A stretch of DNA of 60,568 bases from Planctomycetota bacterium (GCA_031261425.1 JAISJR010000099.1:1-60568), one strand, 5' to 3'. Positions 7,920 to 17,463 are shown, numbered from the stretch's first letter. Notes: a model not told the origin generated them from the sequence alone. Numbers and translations are program-made.

Positions 7920-8043
7920 AAAGGGCAATTAACAATTTACAATTAACAATTAACAATTGAGGAATTACCATCAAAATTTCGCGAAGCGATTTTTAATCGT
8001 CAAACTCCACTTTTGTTAATTGTAAATTGTTAATTGTTAATTG
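7920..8043. repeat. AATTAAC heptamer inverted repeat
   Basis: AATTAAC/AATTTAC units, then the core ATCAAAATTTCGCGAAGCG and ATCGTCAAACTCC, then the complementary arm. The right arm runs up to the stop of the flgL-like gene. Confidence 0.8.
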
Positions 8044-8044
8044 G

Positions 8045-11000
8045 TTAAATATAGTCCACCAAACTCATTTTGTTGATGTTGGCATATACTTTTAGCGCGG
8101 CGGTATAGACGTTTTCCGCATTTTGCATTTCGACCGCCGCCTTCACGTAGTCAATCGCAATTGACTGCGAATACGACGTGGTGAAACTTTTAATCTCGTC
8201 GTTGTGGCGCAGTTCCAACATTTGCAACCGGCTGGTCCAGACGCCAATCGTCGCCTCGGCGTTCAACAGGCGGTTTTGGTCGGTCGCGAATTGCGACAAC
8301 ATATTGTGGAGCGCGTCCACGTCGTTGTTGTTGAGGTTGGTCAGCGCGTCGTTCAGCGTCGCGAATAAATTATCTTCCCGCTGAACGCCGGAATTTTTCA
8401 AGCCGTTCAACTGGTTAATCATCACCGAATGTTGATTGCTCGCGTCAATCGTAATGCGCTCCGTCGTCAAACCGTTCGGTTGCGCCGTCGGCTCCCAGCC
8501 GCGCATCGGGTCGGCTAACCGCATCGAGCCGGTGATGCCGCTACCGTTGTCCGCAAAAGTTACGGTGCCGTTGTCGGCGTTCATTTCGCCGGACGCGACG
8601 AGCGCCCCGCCGGTCTCATTGTCGTAAATATCGACTATCCACTTCGGCGGATTCGTCGTCGTGTCTTGGCGGATTTCCATATAGAGCGCGCCGTTGTCCG
8701 CCGTGTTCCCGACGGTTACGCCTTGCAGTTTCATATCGGCGACTTGTCCGTAGCGGTCGGTGGTTTCGACGACGGCGTTCAGAAAAAGGTTGCCGGTCAA
8801 ACCGCTGTTGTTCAGCGCGGTCAATTTGACTTCGCCGCCGGCGTTATTGGTGATGTCGCCGCGCGCCACCGGACGCGAAAAATCGTCGCCCGCGTATAAC
8901 ATCACTTCTTGTTTCAGCGTATTCACGACGAGCGAATTGTCGAAAGTCGGATGTTGTTTGCCGCTCGCCACCGGCACGTTCGCCGTCGCGATTTCGTCGC
9001 CCGCGGCGTTGACGAGCGACACCGCGCCGCTTTTATCCGCCGCCCCGATTGCCACCAAGTCCGCCGGATTAAGCGCCGCGTCGCTATACAACGCGAGCGA
9101 CGTGCGGTTGAGGTCGATTTCGATGATGTCGCCGACGGCAGGCAACGTCGTCCCGACTTTGAAACTGCCGGTCAAGGTCGTCGTGCCGCCGGGCGGATTC
9201 GGTTGCGGCGAAGGCGTGATGGTCGCGGCGGCGTTCGCGGCGATTCCCGCCGCGCGCGCCACTTCTTCGACGCCGTTCGGGTCGCTGTAAAACACCAAAT
9301 CCGCGCCGTCGAAAATCGCGTAAATTTTCCCCTCTTTCGAGGTGTCGGAAATTTGCGTGTATTCAAAATTCCGCGAAATGCGGCTCAACTGCAACTGCTG
9401 TATGGTTGCATCGACCTCGCCCGTGCCGTCGGCGACGGTGTATTTATTCGTCGCGTAACTCGCCACGCCGTAGAGTTTGCCGTCGGCGTCCATATCCGCG
9501 GCGGTCAATTCCTTAAACTGCAAATTCGCCATTTGCGACGCATCTTTATTGGTGCTGACCTGATAGCCGGTAGTCATTAAAATGTTGCCGTCGGAGTCGG
9601 TGTTGACGCCGACTTTCACGCCTTTCAACTGCGTGTCTTCAAGATACGAAAACGCCGCGCCAACGCCGTTGCTCATCGACTTGTTGAATTGTTCGTTCGC
9701 CGCGTCGATGACGATGGCGCGTTCTAAATTTTTCCGCCCCGCCGCCGCCGTGGTGTCGTAATACGCCGTGCTCGTCGCGGGCGCGGCGGGCAGACGCATA
9801 CCGGTCAATTCCAACGTGCCGGTCAAGCCCGAATGATTCGTCTGGTCGATGTTCAGCGTCGTCGGCAATTTAACCTCCAACCACACCGCCGTTACCGGCT
9901 CGTATTGATACCACGTCTCGTCCGCCTCGTTAAACGCGAGTTGGATTTTCGAGAAGCCGACCAAACTGTCCTCGTCGTCGTAGGCGGCGGTTTGCGGGTC
10001 GTCTTTGTAGAGTTTGACCGTCGTGGTGTAAATCCGCATATCGCTCGCCGGCAGTCCGACGCCGGTCGCGAAAACGTATTCGCCCGCGTCATCGACCTCC
10101 ACGTCGGTAACGATGTTGGAGTAAATTTTTCCCGCGTCGTCGGTGTTGTAGCCCTTTAAGACGCTGGTCAAACTGATGTCGCCGAGTTGCCCGTAGTCGT
10201 TGTAATGCGTCGCGTGTTTGACTTGCTCGGTAACCATCAAATACGCGCCGGCGAGATGGCTGACGATTTCAACGCCCTTGCCGTTGTCGGCAATCCGCGC
10301 CGTGGTGTAAGTGTTGGACTGGTCAACCGCGTTCAGCAAATCCTCGACCGTCGCGAACGTCGCGGTCATATTGTAGGGAATCCGCGCCTCGTCCTGAATG
10401 AAAGTGGTGCGCACGGCATCAAACGCCTCGTTCACTTCGTCCGCCGTCGCGGTGGCGGGGTCAAGGGCGGCGACGGTTTGCAATCGCGCGACCACCGCTT
10501 TGCGCTCGGCTTCGGTCATTTGGTCAAATTCGTCGAGCATCGCCTGCCGCTCTTTGGCATACGTCGCGTCGTCGTAGCCGAGCGCGTCGAGCGCGCCGAT
10601 AAAAATCGCCGCGTCCGCCGCGCCGTCCGCCAAATTGCCGGTCATTCCGGTCGTGGGCGGTAGCGCCGTCGGGTCGCCGACGAGCGCCCGCGCGAAATTA
10701 ACTTGGTCTGCCGGGTTATCGCCGATGAAAGCGAACAGCGAATTAACCGCGTCCTGCGTCGTTGCGGACGCCATATTGCGCGTCCAGTCGATATAAGTCG
10801 AGCCGTAAAGGTCGTCGAAATTGCCGACGCCTTTTAGGTTGACGATGCCCTGTTCCAAGCCGTTTTCGAGCGCCCCCGTCGCGATTAAACTGCGCGGCGC
10901 GTTCTGCGCGTTATAGACGTTGACCGTAATTTTCGGCGCGGCGGCGGTGCCGTTGTTCACGACTTCCACCGAAAAATTGCCGTTGTAGTCGCACGCTTCG

Positions 11001-12727
11001 ACGGCGCGGTTTTGCGGGTCGCCGCCGGGACTCATTCCGGTCAGGCGGAAATCCGCCATGACGTTGTGCGACGATTCGCTCACCGTTTCCGCGTGATACG
11101 CCGACATACTAATCGTCGTGGAAAACGTCGCGGGAAAATTCACTTGCAACGCAATCGGCGCCACGCCCGACGCGGACGCAATCGGCGGCATCGTTACCGT
11201 GCCGGACACGCCGGAGTCGTTGACTTCGTCCAACTTGACCAAGCCCGCCTTAAATTCGCCGGTCGCAATCATTCCCTCCGGCGTGCATTTCACGTTTTTA
11301 TAGATATTGACGCGATACTGCCCGCTACCGGTCTCGGTCTCTTCGACGCGGACATACAGTTCGCCGTTGTAGGCGGTGTTTTGCCCTTGGCTTAAACCGT
11401 TCAAATACCAATTTTGAAAATTGTTCGCGCTGTCGCCGACTTCGATAATTTCGTTGCTTGTCGGCAACGCGCCGTTGGTAATCGTGAACGGCTTTTCGTC
11501 GTAGTTTTGCAGGTCGGCAAGCAACGTCGTTTTGCTGATGACCGGGTCGAGGTCGCGACCGGTAATCGCCGTGGGAATCGCCTGCTGGGTGTTCAGCGGG
11601 TCAACTTCGTAGCGGACGGAGCCGAGAATGCCGAGCGACGACGCCACCGTGCCGCCGGCGACTTCCGAGACGGTCAGCGCCGCGTAACGCCCGTTGACGA
11701 AACCCGGATAATCCGCCGGACGGCGCGATTGGTTGTCTTTCACCGCTTCCCACACGTAATCGGTTTCGCGGAGCGACAAGCCGTTGCCGGTCGGGTTCAG
11801 TTCCACCGCGACGTAGCGCGTCGCCAAAAACGACATTTGCGCGGCGGCGTCTTTGTCGCCCGGTTTGTTGGACGCCATCAGTTTCGCGATTTGCGGCTCA
11901 AACGCGGCTTGCGACGCCGCCAGCGTTTCGGCTTCGATGCGGGTTTTAACGTCGTGAATATCCACGCAACCGGTGAGGTCAATCGTGATGCCGTTGGGAT
12001 AGGGATTGCTGTCGCCGAGCATTTCAAGCGAGCCGAGTTTGATGTTTATCGAGCCGTTCGGCACGCCGGAGCCGCCGTTCAACGCCTTTAACGGCGTCGA
12101 ATAGGCGCTGTTCATATTGAGGCGCGGACTCATATCGCCGGTCGCGAGTTTCGCGTTCATCGAGCCGAAAACCTGCTCGCCGGTAACGTTGATTTGCATC
12201 GCCGCGGAAGCGTCCACGTTGATTTTAATGGCTTCCTCGTTGCCGCGATAATAGACGTAACTGCCGCCGACGATTTCATACGGCGGGTTCATCGTTTCGG
12301 TGCCGCCGAAAAGATAGCGGTTGGCTTCCTGCCGGTTGGCGACGGTAACGATTTCTTGCAGGATGCTCGAAATCTCCAACGAGTTGGCTTGCCGCATCGA
12401 ACTGGTCGTGGTGTCGGACGCGCCCTGAATGACCAACGCCTTGGCGCGGGTGAGCGCCGCCGACACGCCGCCGGTGGTGCTACCGAGCGCGGCTTCGGAG
12501 AGGTTCAAGAACGAGTAGCCGGTGTTGGTGATGTTGCGGTTATATTGCGTGAGGCGCGAGACGACGGTCGAGAGGCGCAAGCCCTCGGTGAAAACCAGCG
12601 CGTCGTCGGACGGCTTGACGACTTTTTTGCCGAGGGCGACTTGGTTGATGATGTTGTCGTAGCGGCTTTTGGATTTTTCTAAATTGCGAATCGTGTTGTT
12701 CGCGTTGATTTGCATCGTCGAGCGCAT
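8045..12727 (-). CDS. flgL: Giant FlgL-like hook-filament junction protein (HAP3)
   Basis: 1560 residues; FlgL is usually 300-400. AAGGAGGG stands before the ATG. The N-terminus (1-160; MQINANNTIRNLEKSKSRYD, ISSGK-like VALGKKVVKPSDD, NRYLFGGTET) and C-terminus (about 1450-1560; AQNAENVYTAALKVYANINKMSLVDYI) match the conserved flagellin/FlgL coiled-coil ends that join hook and filament. Between them lie about 1250 residues of beta-rich, threonine- and aspartate-rich sequence with at least six degenerate copies of one module (around 455-513, 583-640, 866-975, 1203-1250, 1265-1317 and 1346-1404), sharing Y.D/N, hA.G, GxVxL and NxSGhxG motifs. By analogy with enlarged flagellins, these would be surface-exposed domains. 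No other flagellar axial gene is adjacent. Confidence 0.85.
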   Translation of the reverse strand: MRSTMQINANNTIRNLEKSKSRYDNIINQVALGKKVVKPSDDALVFTEGLRLSTVVSRLTQYNRNITNTGYSFLNLSEAALGSTTGGVSAALTRAKALVIQGASDTTTSSMRQANSLEISSILQEIVTVANRQEANRYLFGGTETMNPPYEIVGGSYVYYRGNEEAIKINVDASAAMQINVTGEQVFGSMNAKLATGDMSPRLNMNSAYSTPLKALNGGSGVPNGSINIKLGSLEMLGDSNPYPNGITIDLTGCVDIHDVKTRIEAETLAASQAAFEPQIAKLMASNKPGDKDAAAQMSFLATRYVAVELNPTGNGLSLRETDYVWEAVKDNQSRRPADYPGFVNGRYAALTVSEVAGGTVASSLGILGSVRYEVDPLNTQQAIPTAITGRDLDPVISKTTLLADLQNYDEKPFTITNGALPTSNEIIEVGDSANNFQNWYLNGLSQGQNTAYNGELYVRVEETETGSGQYRVNIYKNVKCTPEGMIATGEFKAGLVKLDEVNDSGVSGTVTMPPIASASGVAPIALQVNFPATFSTTISMSAYHAETVSESSHNVMADFRLTGMSPGGDPQNRAVEACDYNGNFSVEVVNNGTAAAPKITVNVYNAQNAPRSLIATGALENGLEQGIVNLKGVGNFDDLYGSTYIDWTRNMASATTQDAVNSLFAFIGDNPADQVNFARALVGDPTALPPTTGMTGNLADGAADAAIFIGALDALGYDDATYAKERQAMLDEFDQMTEAERKAVVARLQTVAALDPATATADEVNEAFDAVRTTFIQDEARIPYNMTATFATVEDLLNAVDQSNTYTTARIADNGKGVEIVSHLAGAYLMVTEQVKHATHYNDYGQLGDISLTSVLKGYNTDDAGKIYSNIVTDVEVDDAGEYVFATGVGLPASDMRIYTTTVKLYKDDPQTAAYDDEDSLVGFSKIQLAFNEADETWYQYEPVTAVWLEVKLPTTLNIDQTNHSGLTGTLELTGMRLPAAPATSTAYYDTTAAAGRKNLERAIVIDAANEQFNKSMSNGVGAAFSYLEDTQLKGVKVGVNTDSDGNILMTTGYQVSTNKDASQMANLQFKELTAADMDADGKLYGVASYATNKYTVADGTGEVDATIQQLQLSRISRNFEYTQISDTSKEGKIYAIFDGADLVFYSDPNGVEEVARAAGIAANAAATITPSPQPNPPGGTTTLTGSFKVGTTLPAVGDIIEIDLNRTSLALYSDAALNPADLVAIGAADKSGAVSLVNAAGDEIATANVPVASGKQHPTFDNSLVVNTLKQEVMLYAGDDFSRPVARGDITNNAGGEVKLTALNNSGLTGNLFLNAVVETTDRYGQVADMKLQGVTVGNTADNGALYMEIRQDTTTNPPKWIVDIYDNETGGALVASGEMNADNGTVTFADNGSGITGSMRLADPMRGWEPTAQPNGLTTERITIDASNQHSVMINQLNGLKNSGVQREDNLFATLNDALTNLNNNDVDALHNMLSQFATDQNRLLNAEATIGVWTSRLQMLELRHNDEIKSFTTSYSQSIAIDYVKAAVEMQNAENVYTAALKVYANINKMSLVDYI

Positions 12728-12798
12728 GGCAAAACCCTCCTTGAAAACAGGTGCGGCGGAAATCCTGCGGGAGGCAAATGCAATCGACGTGCCAGAGG

Positions 12799-13320
12799 AG
12801 CAGAGTTGAGAGTTTAGATAATGAGCGCGAAGCGCGGCAAATAAAATTCCCCTACGGAGGGGCTGGGGCGGACTATCCGCTGGCAGTCCGGCGCGGTTTG
12901 CCGGACTGACGGGGTGGTGATTTTGATAATTCCGTTAAACGCCCCGCAGGGGCGGCGCGTAACAGCCCAGCGCAACGCGCTGGGTAAGAAAGTCGCCCAT
13001 AAAACGCGCGCCCTGTAAGGGCAAGGCAAAAAATTTCCACTGCCCTTAACAGGGCGCCGACGTTTTACGGTAACGCTAACCCAGCCCGCCGGAAAATCAT
13101 ACCGCCGATTTTCCTTTGGGCTGGGCTGTTACGCCTTGCCGCTTCGCGGCGACGGTCGAAATAATTAAAAATAACCACCCCGTCATCGCGACAAAGAAAC
13201 AGAACGTCGCGATGCCACCCCTCCGTAGAGGGGAATTCGCGTTGCCGCGCTTCGCGCGTCTTAAAAAAAATAAAACTCCACTCTCTCAACTCTAAACTCT
13301 AAACTCTCAACTCTGCTCTT
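12799..13320. repeat. Nested repeat: AGAGTTG arms enclosing cassette B
   Basis: AGAGTTG units (12799-12818) and their complement (13282-13320) enclose cassette B at 12825-13257. B has 16-base inverted ends (GCGCGAAGCGCGGCAA) and inside carries paired palindromes: CCCCTACGGAGGGG, CCGGCGCGGTTTGCCGG, CGCCCCGCAGGGGCG, CCCAGCGCAACGCGCTGGG and an AGCCC-GGGCT arm pair. An inverted copy of most of it is at 36706-37030 and a short one at 50287-50446. This fills the 463-base gap after position 12884 and I see no gene. Confidence 0.85.
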
Positions 13321-13347
13321 TGGGCGGCATTTTTTGCCGATACGACA

Positions 13348-16300
13348 TCACTCCTGACTGCTCCACCAGATTGACTGATTCTCGTCGTCGGCGATTTGCC
13401 GCGCCATTGCCGCGAAAGCGCCCCATTGGTTGAGGGTTATCCGTTGCGGGGGGAAGTGGGCGCGGCGGCGCACTGCAATCGCGCCGGACACGGCGCGGAA
13501 ATTCAGTTGATAAAAACCGAAATCGTTTTTGATGGAAACGTCCGGCGGCAAACTCGCCACGCGCGCCGTCGCCGGAATCTTGAAGATAAAATAATCGTCC
13601 GTCGCCACAAATTTCTGTAAATGATACGGCGTCTGCCGGTCGGAAAAATCCGCCGCCGGCAAAAGCCCCAGCGCCGGCAAACCCGTCGCCGCGCCGCGCT
13701 CGCCGTTTGCCCGCTCGCTCACCGCGTCCGGTAACGTCGCCGCATAGACAATCGTCGCCGTCGCGCCGTCGCCGGTCAGCGTAAAACGGTCCAACGTCAA
13801 CGCGGGCAAACCGTCGCTCAAGCGCCGTTCAATTTCATTGCTCTGACCAGTGGGATTTTGCGTCGCGAGCGTCTCTTTCAGCGCCAGCGCCAAATTGCCG
13901 CGCCACGTTTTTTCGCCGGTCAAACGCGGCTCAATACCCGTCAAATCGTATTCGCGCCGTTCGGTCGCGGTGTAGTCGCGCGGACGCGCCGCCGGTAGCG
14001 CGACCAATTCGCCGCCGGCGCGCGGGTCGATGAGCATCGCCGCGCCGCCCGCCAAATCCTCGCCCAATTCGCCGGCTTGCGCAAAGCGCGAGCGCGCGTC
14101 CAACCACCAATAGCCGCCGTCGTCGTCCGGCACGGCGACGATGAAATTGGTGAACACGTCTAAATCCGGCAGTTCCCACATCGCCGGAAAAAGCAAACTT
14201 TCCGGCGGACGCGCCGCCACGAGGCGCGGCGACAAACCGGCGATTTTCAACAACGCGAGCAACACCAAATTCCGGTCGCCGGCGCGTTGCTCCCAAATAT
14301 ACGCCGCCGGCGCGAGCCAATTGGTTTGCGCCACTTCCCCGCACACCGCGGAAAATATCCGCGCGACTTTTTCACGATTAGAAATTTCAACGCCCTTTTC
14401 CCTTTTCCCTTTTCCCTCTTCTCCCAAGATTTTCGCCGCCGCGTCGCGCAACGCCGGCGTCGGCACTGTCCGTCCCAAATAATAATTGGCGCACATTAGA
14501 TTGAGGTCTTGCCAACTGTTTTGCCGTCCGACGCGCACGAACGGCAACGTTTCGTCGATGGATAGCCCGCCTTCTTCGTGCAAACTGCGCGGCATATTTT
14601 TCGCCGTCCATTGATACAACATTCCGCCGTCCTCGGCGGGCGACGCCTGAAAGTCGATGTCCGGCGTGAGATTGCGCGCGACGTAGGTGAATTTCGCGTC
14701 CGGCGTATCGGGGGCGCGGACTACGTATTGCGAAAAAATGAACGCCTCTTCGGTGTCGGGACTGCGGAAATACCACTGCGGAAATTGCAACGTGCGGTAG
14801 TCGTTCGCCGGCGCGGTCTGTAAAAATTTGTTATGCACAAACACGCCCGGCGCGACGTTCGGCATAATAAATTGCTCTTGTCCGGCAAGGCGCGTCGGCT
14901 CCAAGGTGATGCCCTGTTCCGGCAAAATGGTTTCCGCGACAATCGGTTCGCCGAGAAAGAGCATTTGCGCCGCCGTGCCCACGCCGCCCGGCGTCAGCAC
15001 CGCCTGCAAGCCGTGCGTGTAATTGGCGAACGAGCCGTCGGGATAAATTTGCAAAACCGTCTGGTCAATCAGCCGCGCCGTGCGTCCGGTCGGCGGGGAT
15101 TGACGGTTAAATTCTTTCAGCGCGTCCGCCGCCGTTACGTCGGTCGCCGCCCAAAATTCATATTTTTCGCCGGTCAATTGGTCGCGCCAGCGGCGGACGG
15201 AATGTTGGTCGTGCGCGAGGGCGAGCGCGCGGTCGAGCGCTTGCGCCGCGGCGGACGGGCGGTTTTGCAATGTGCGGATTTTGGCGAGGGTCAGCCACTT
15301 CGCCGCCAATGCGTCCGGCACGGTCGCCAACCATTTTTCCGCGGCGGCGTATTCTTTTTGCGCAACGGCTAATTGCGCGCCCCAATCGGCGAAAAACGGC
15401 GCGGCGCGGAAAACGTTGGGTTTTTCCCATTCCGCTAACGCGGCGGGAATTTGATTGGCAAGCAACGCGGCTTGCGCGAATTGCGCATAACGCGCCGGAT
15501 TGGTCGCGTCCATTCGCAAAATTTTCCGCAACGCGGCGAACAGCGTTTGATAATCGCGACGGTTTTCGGCGAGCGTCGCCGCGTTAAGCGCGGCGGCGAA
15601 ACTTTGCGGATGCGCTTGGCGCAACCGCGTCAGTCGCGCGGCGGCTTCCTCGCGCCAACCGGCGAAAAGCGCCAAATTGACGGCGGCGCTCAGCGCCGCG
15701 ACGGACTGCGGATTTTTCGCGAGGGCGCGGTCGAGCCGGTTTTTCGCGGCGGCGAAACGTTTTTTGCCGATGTCGTATTGCGCCAGCGCGACGAGCGACG
15801 GCACGCAATCGGGGTCGATTTTCAGCGCGGTTTCGTCCGCCGCGCGGGCGACGCTCTCCCGCTTGGCGGGCGGCAGTTCAATCGCGCGGCGAGCGACTTG
15901 CGCCAACCGCGCCCACGCCGCCGCCGAGTCCGGCGAGCGGCGCGTGATTGCCTCCCACGTCGATAATTCGTCGAACTTCGCGGAGCGAACGCGCGGCGAC
16001 GATGACGCGACGGGCGACGCATACGCCGCGACTTCGTTTTTGCCGCCGTCGGACGGATAAAGTTTGAGCAACAATTGATGCGTTCCGGCGTTCGCCGAGA
16101 CGGGAAACGCTAAATTTTCCCCGCGAAAAACTTCTGCCGGCGAGGAAACCGTCGCCGCCGGAGCGCCGTCAAACCACGCCTGCGCGTAACTATCGGTGAC
16201 GATTTCGATATTTAGAGCGGTCGGCGCGGACAGTTCGATTTCCGTCCGCAGAAAAACCACGCCGTTGCCGCCGACCCATTGCCACGGCGAAAACGGCAAC

Positions 16301-16884
16301 GCGGCGGCGATTTTTTGCCATTTACTCCCGCCGTCGCGCGACGGCAATTTTTGGTCGAGGCAAACCGTCGCGGTTTCCGGTGCGAAGGTCTCATAAAAAC
16401 TCGCGCGACCGAAACGCCCGAACGGTCCGGCGAGATGCCAATCGGCGAGCAGTCCGGCGGCTTGATACGCCGCCGCCGCTTTTTCAACCTCGCCGTTTTG
16501 CCGGTAATAGTCCGCCGCGAGACGGCGTAAATCGGCGTCGGGCGAGGCGGCGAATTGGGCTAACGTCGCATCGCCGCACTGCGGGTCGGCGAGCGTCAGG
16601 CGGTCAAATTCCCGCAAATAATCGAGCGCGGCGGGCGACGCGGCGGCGGCGTTGAGCCAGAATTGATATTCGCCGTCGAGGTCGCCGCGCCGGAAAAATT
16701 CGTTGTCGAACAATACGAGAGCGTCGTTGACGCTTGCGTCATTGACGCCCGCGCCGTTGATGCCCGCGTCCTCGGCGACCGCCGCCGTAAGTTCCCGACC
16801 GGCGCCGTTTTTCGCGCCGCTTTTCGCGGTAAGGGCAACGACCCAAACCATAACCACGACGACGATGAGCAGATATTTTTTCAA
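13348..16884 (-). CDS. Large secreted TPR/DUF3857 protein with a degenerate transglutaminase-like domain
   Basis: 1178 residues from a TTG at 16884 (GAGAGGA 6-7 bases upstream); an earlier TTG at 16968 lies in cassette A. It opens with a signal peptide or membrane anchor (about 2-20). Middle part (about 290-600): helical TPR-like repeats. About 600-800: a DUF3857 beta domain. Then a transglutaminase-like region where the family's GDCKD catalytic motif is replaced by RAGDRNLVLLALLKIAGL (about residue 862), so the catalytic Cys is lost. In-frame repeats occur at 14393-14425 (encoding GKGKREKG, between the two domains) and 16721-16765 (pentapeptides near the N-terminus). A role in periplasmic or extracytoplasmic protein interaction is inferred. 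Confidence 0.75.
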   Translation of the reverse strand: MKKYLLIVVVVMVWVVALTAKSGAKNGAGRELTAAVAEDAGINGAGVNDASVNDALVLFDNEFFRRGDLDGEYQFWLNAAAASPAALDYLREFDRLTLADPQCGDATLAQFAASPDADLRRLAADYYRQNGEVEKAAAAYQAAGLLADWHLAGPFGRFGRASFYETFAPETATVCLDQKLPSRDGGSKWQKIAAALPFSPWQWVGGNGVVFLRTEIELSAPTALNIEIVTDSYAQAWFDGAPAATVSSPAEVFRGENLAFPVSANAGTHQLLLKLYPSDGGKNEVAAYASPVASSSPRVRSAKFDELSTWEAITRRSPDSAAAWARLAQVARRAIELPPAKRESVARAADETALKIDPDCVPSLVALAQYDIGKKRFAAAKNRLDRALAKNPQSVAALSAAVNLALFAGWREEAAARLTRLRQAHPQSFAAALNAATLAENRRDYQTLFAALRKILRMDATNPARYAQFAQAALLANQIPAALAEWEKPNVFRAAPFFADWGAQLAVAQKEYAAAEKWLATVPDALAAKWLTLAKIRTLQNRPSAAAQALDRALALAHDQHSVRRWRDQLTGEKYEFWAATDVTAADALKEFNRQSPPTGRTARLIDQTVLQIYPDGSFANYTHGLQAVLTPGGVGTAAQMLFLGEPIVAETILPEQGITLEPTRLAGQEQFIMPNVAPGVFVHNKFLQTAPANDYRTLQFPQWYFRSPDTEEAFIFSQYVVRAPDTPDAKFTYVARNLTPDIDFQASPAEDGGMLYQWTAKNMPRSLHEEGGLSIDETLPFVRVGRQNSWQDLNLMCANYYLGRTVPTPALRDAAAKILGEEGKGKREKGVEISNREKVARIFSAVCGEVAQTNWLAPAAYIWEQRAGDRNLVLLALLKIAGLSPRLVAARPPESLLFPAMWELPDLDVFTNFIVAVPDDDGGYWWLDARSRFAQAGELGEDLAGGAAMLIDPRAGGELVALPAARPRDYTATERREYDLTGIEPRLTGEKTWRGNLALALKETLATQNPTGQSNEIERRLSDGLPALTLDRFTLTGDGATATIVYAATLPDAVSERANGERGAATGLPALGLLPAADFSDRQTPYHLQKFVATDDYFIFKIPATARVASLPPDVSIKNDFGFYQLNFRAVSGAIAVRRRAHFPPQRITLNQWGAFAAMARQIADDENQSIWWSSQE
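14393..14425. repeat. In-frame GGGAAAA heptamer array inside the DUF3857 gene
   Basis: About four CCCTTTT units lie within codons and encode a Lys/Gly/Glu-rich loop (EEGKGKREKG). Elsewhere this family is intergenic (25676, 43760, 51608). Confidence 0.9.
16721..16765. repeat. 15-bp tandem repeat in frame (three units)
   Basis: Units GCGTCGTTGACGCTT, GCGTCATTGACGCCC and GCGCCGTTGATGCCC. Each holds a small palindrome (GCGTC-n3-GACGC) and encodes NDASV-like pentapeptides. Confidence 0.85.
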
Positions 16885-16923
16885 GGTTTTCCTCTCAGTT
16901 AGATATGGCGTAATGTTTTTGTT

Positions 16924-17101
16924 TCTCACGGAGGCGCGGGAAACACCGATTGGGGATGCTCTATTCAATTGCCACGCCTTTTAAGGCGTGGTGGACAGTC
17001 GAAAAAATAAAGGGCTTTAGCCCAAAAATAAACCATTCGGCTAAAGCCGGTCATTTTCTAACGCTGACCACGCGCTAAAGCGCGTGGCAATTGAATAGAA
17101 C
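16924..17101. repeat. Cassette A with outer flank
   Basis: Full cassette at 16958-17101: GCTCTATTCAATTG, palindrome CCACGCCTTTTAAGGCGTGG, GGGCTTTAGCCC, GGCTAAAGCC, palindrome CCACGCGCTAAAGCGCGTGG, CAATTGAATAG. It is preceded by an outer flank (TTTCTCACGGAGGCGCGGG, AAACACCGATTGGGGA) also found before the copy at 53629. Confidence 0.85.
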
Positions 17102-17143
17102 ATTCTTCGTGAGGTAATTCTTTACTGTCCGCAAAAACTCCTT

Positions 17144-17431
17144 TCAACTTTGCCCCTCGCCCCGTTGGCGACGGGCGAAATACAGGCACAGCCCCATATC
17201 GGTGCCAACCAACGCCGCGTCGGCGATATAGAAATAAACCACCCAACTCGGCTCGATGATTTCTTTCACCACGCCCATCAGGTAGCCCGCTAAAATCAAA
17301 CCGAAAAAGGCGTAACTCTTACTGCCGCCGCTTCGCATTTTCAACGTCTTGCGAATCGAAAAGGGCCAACTCAAACCAAAACACACCAACATCGCCGCTT
17401 CTAAAAAATGCGCCGCCGCCGCCGCATCCAT
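17144..17431 (-). CDS. Small membrane protein, PQ-loop-like
   Basis: 95 residues with three hydrophobic segments (about 7-24, 40-57, 62-84). The pattern LVCFGLSWPFSIRKTLKMRS...SYAFFGLILAGYLMGVV...YIADAALVGTDMGLCLYF resembles small bacterial membrane proteins of the PQ-loop/SemiSWEET type in size and in the SWP-type loop; I make that comparison from memory. Substrate is unknown. The ATG at 17431 has no strong ribosome site visible (AACGGAGAAAC lies 7-13 bases upstream). Confidence 0.6.
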   Translation of the reverse strand: MDAAAAAHFLEAAMLVCFGLSWPFSIRKTLKMRSGGSKSYAFFGLILAGYLMGVVKEIIEPSWVVYFYIADAALVGTDMGLCLYFARRQRGEGQS

Positions 17432-17463
17432 CTTGTTTCTCCGTTGTGAGAACCGTTGAAAAG

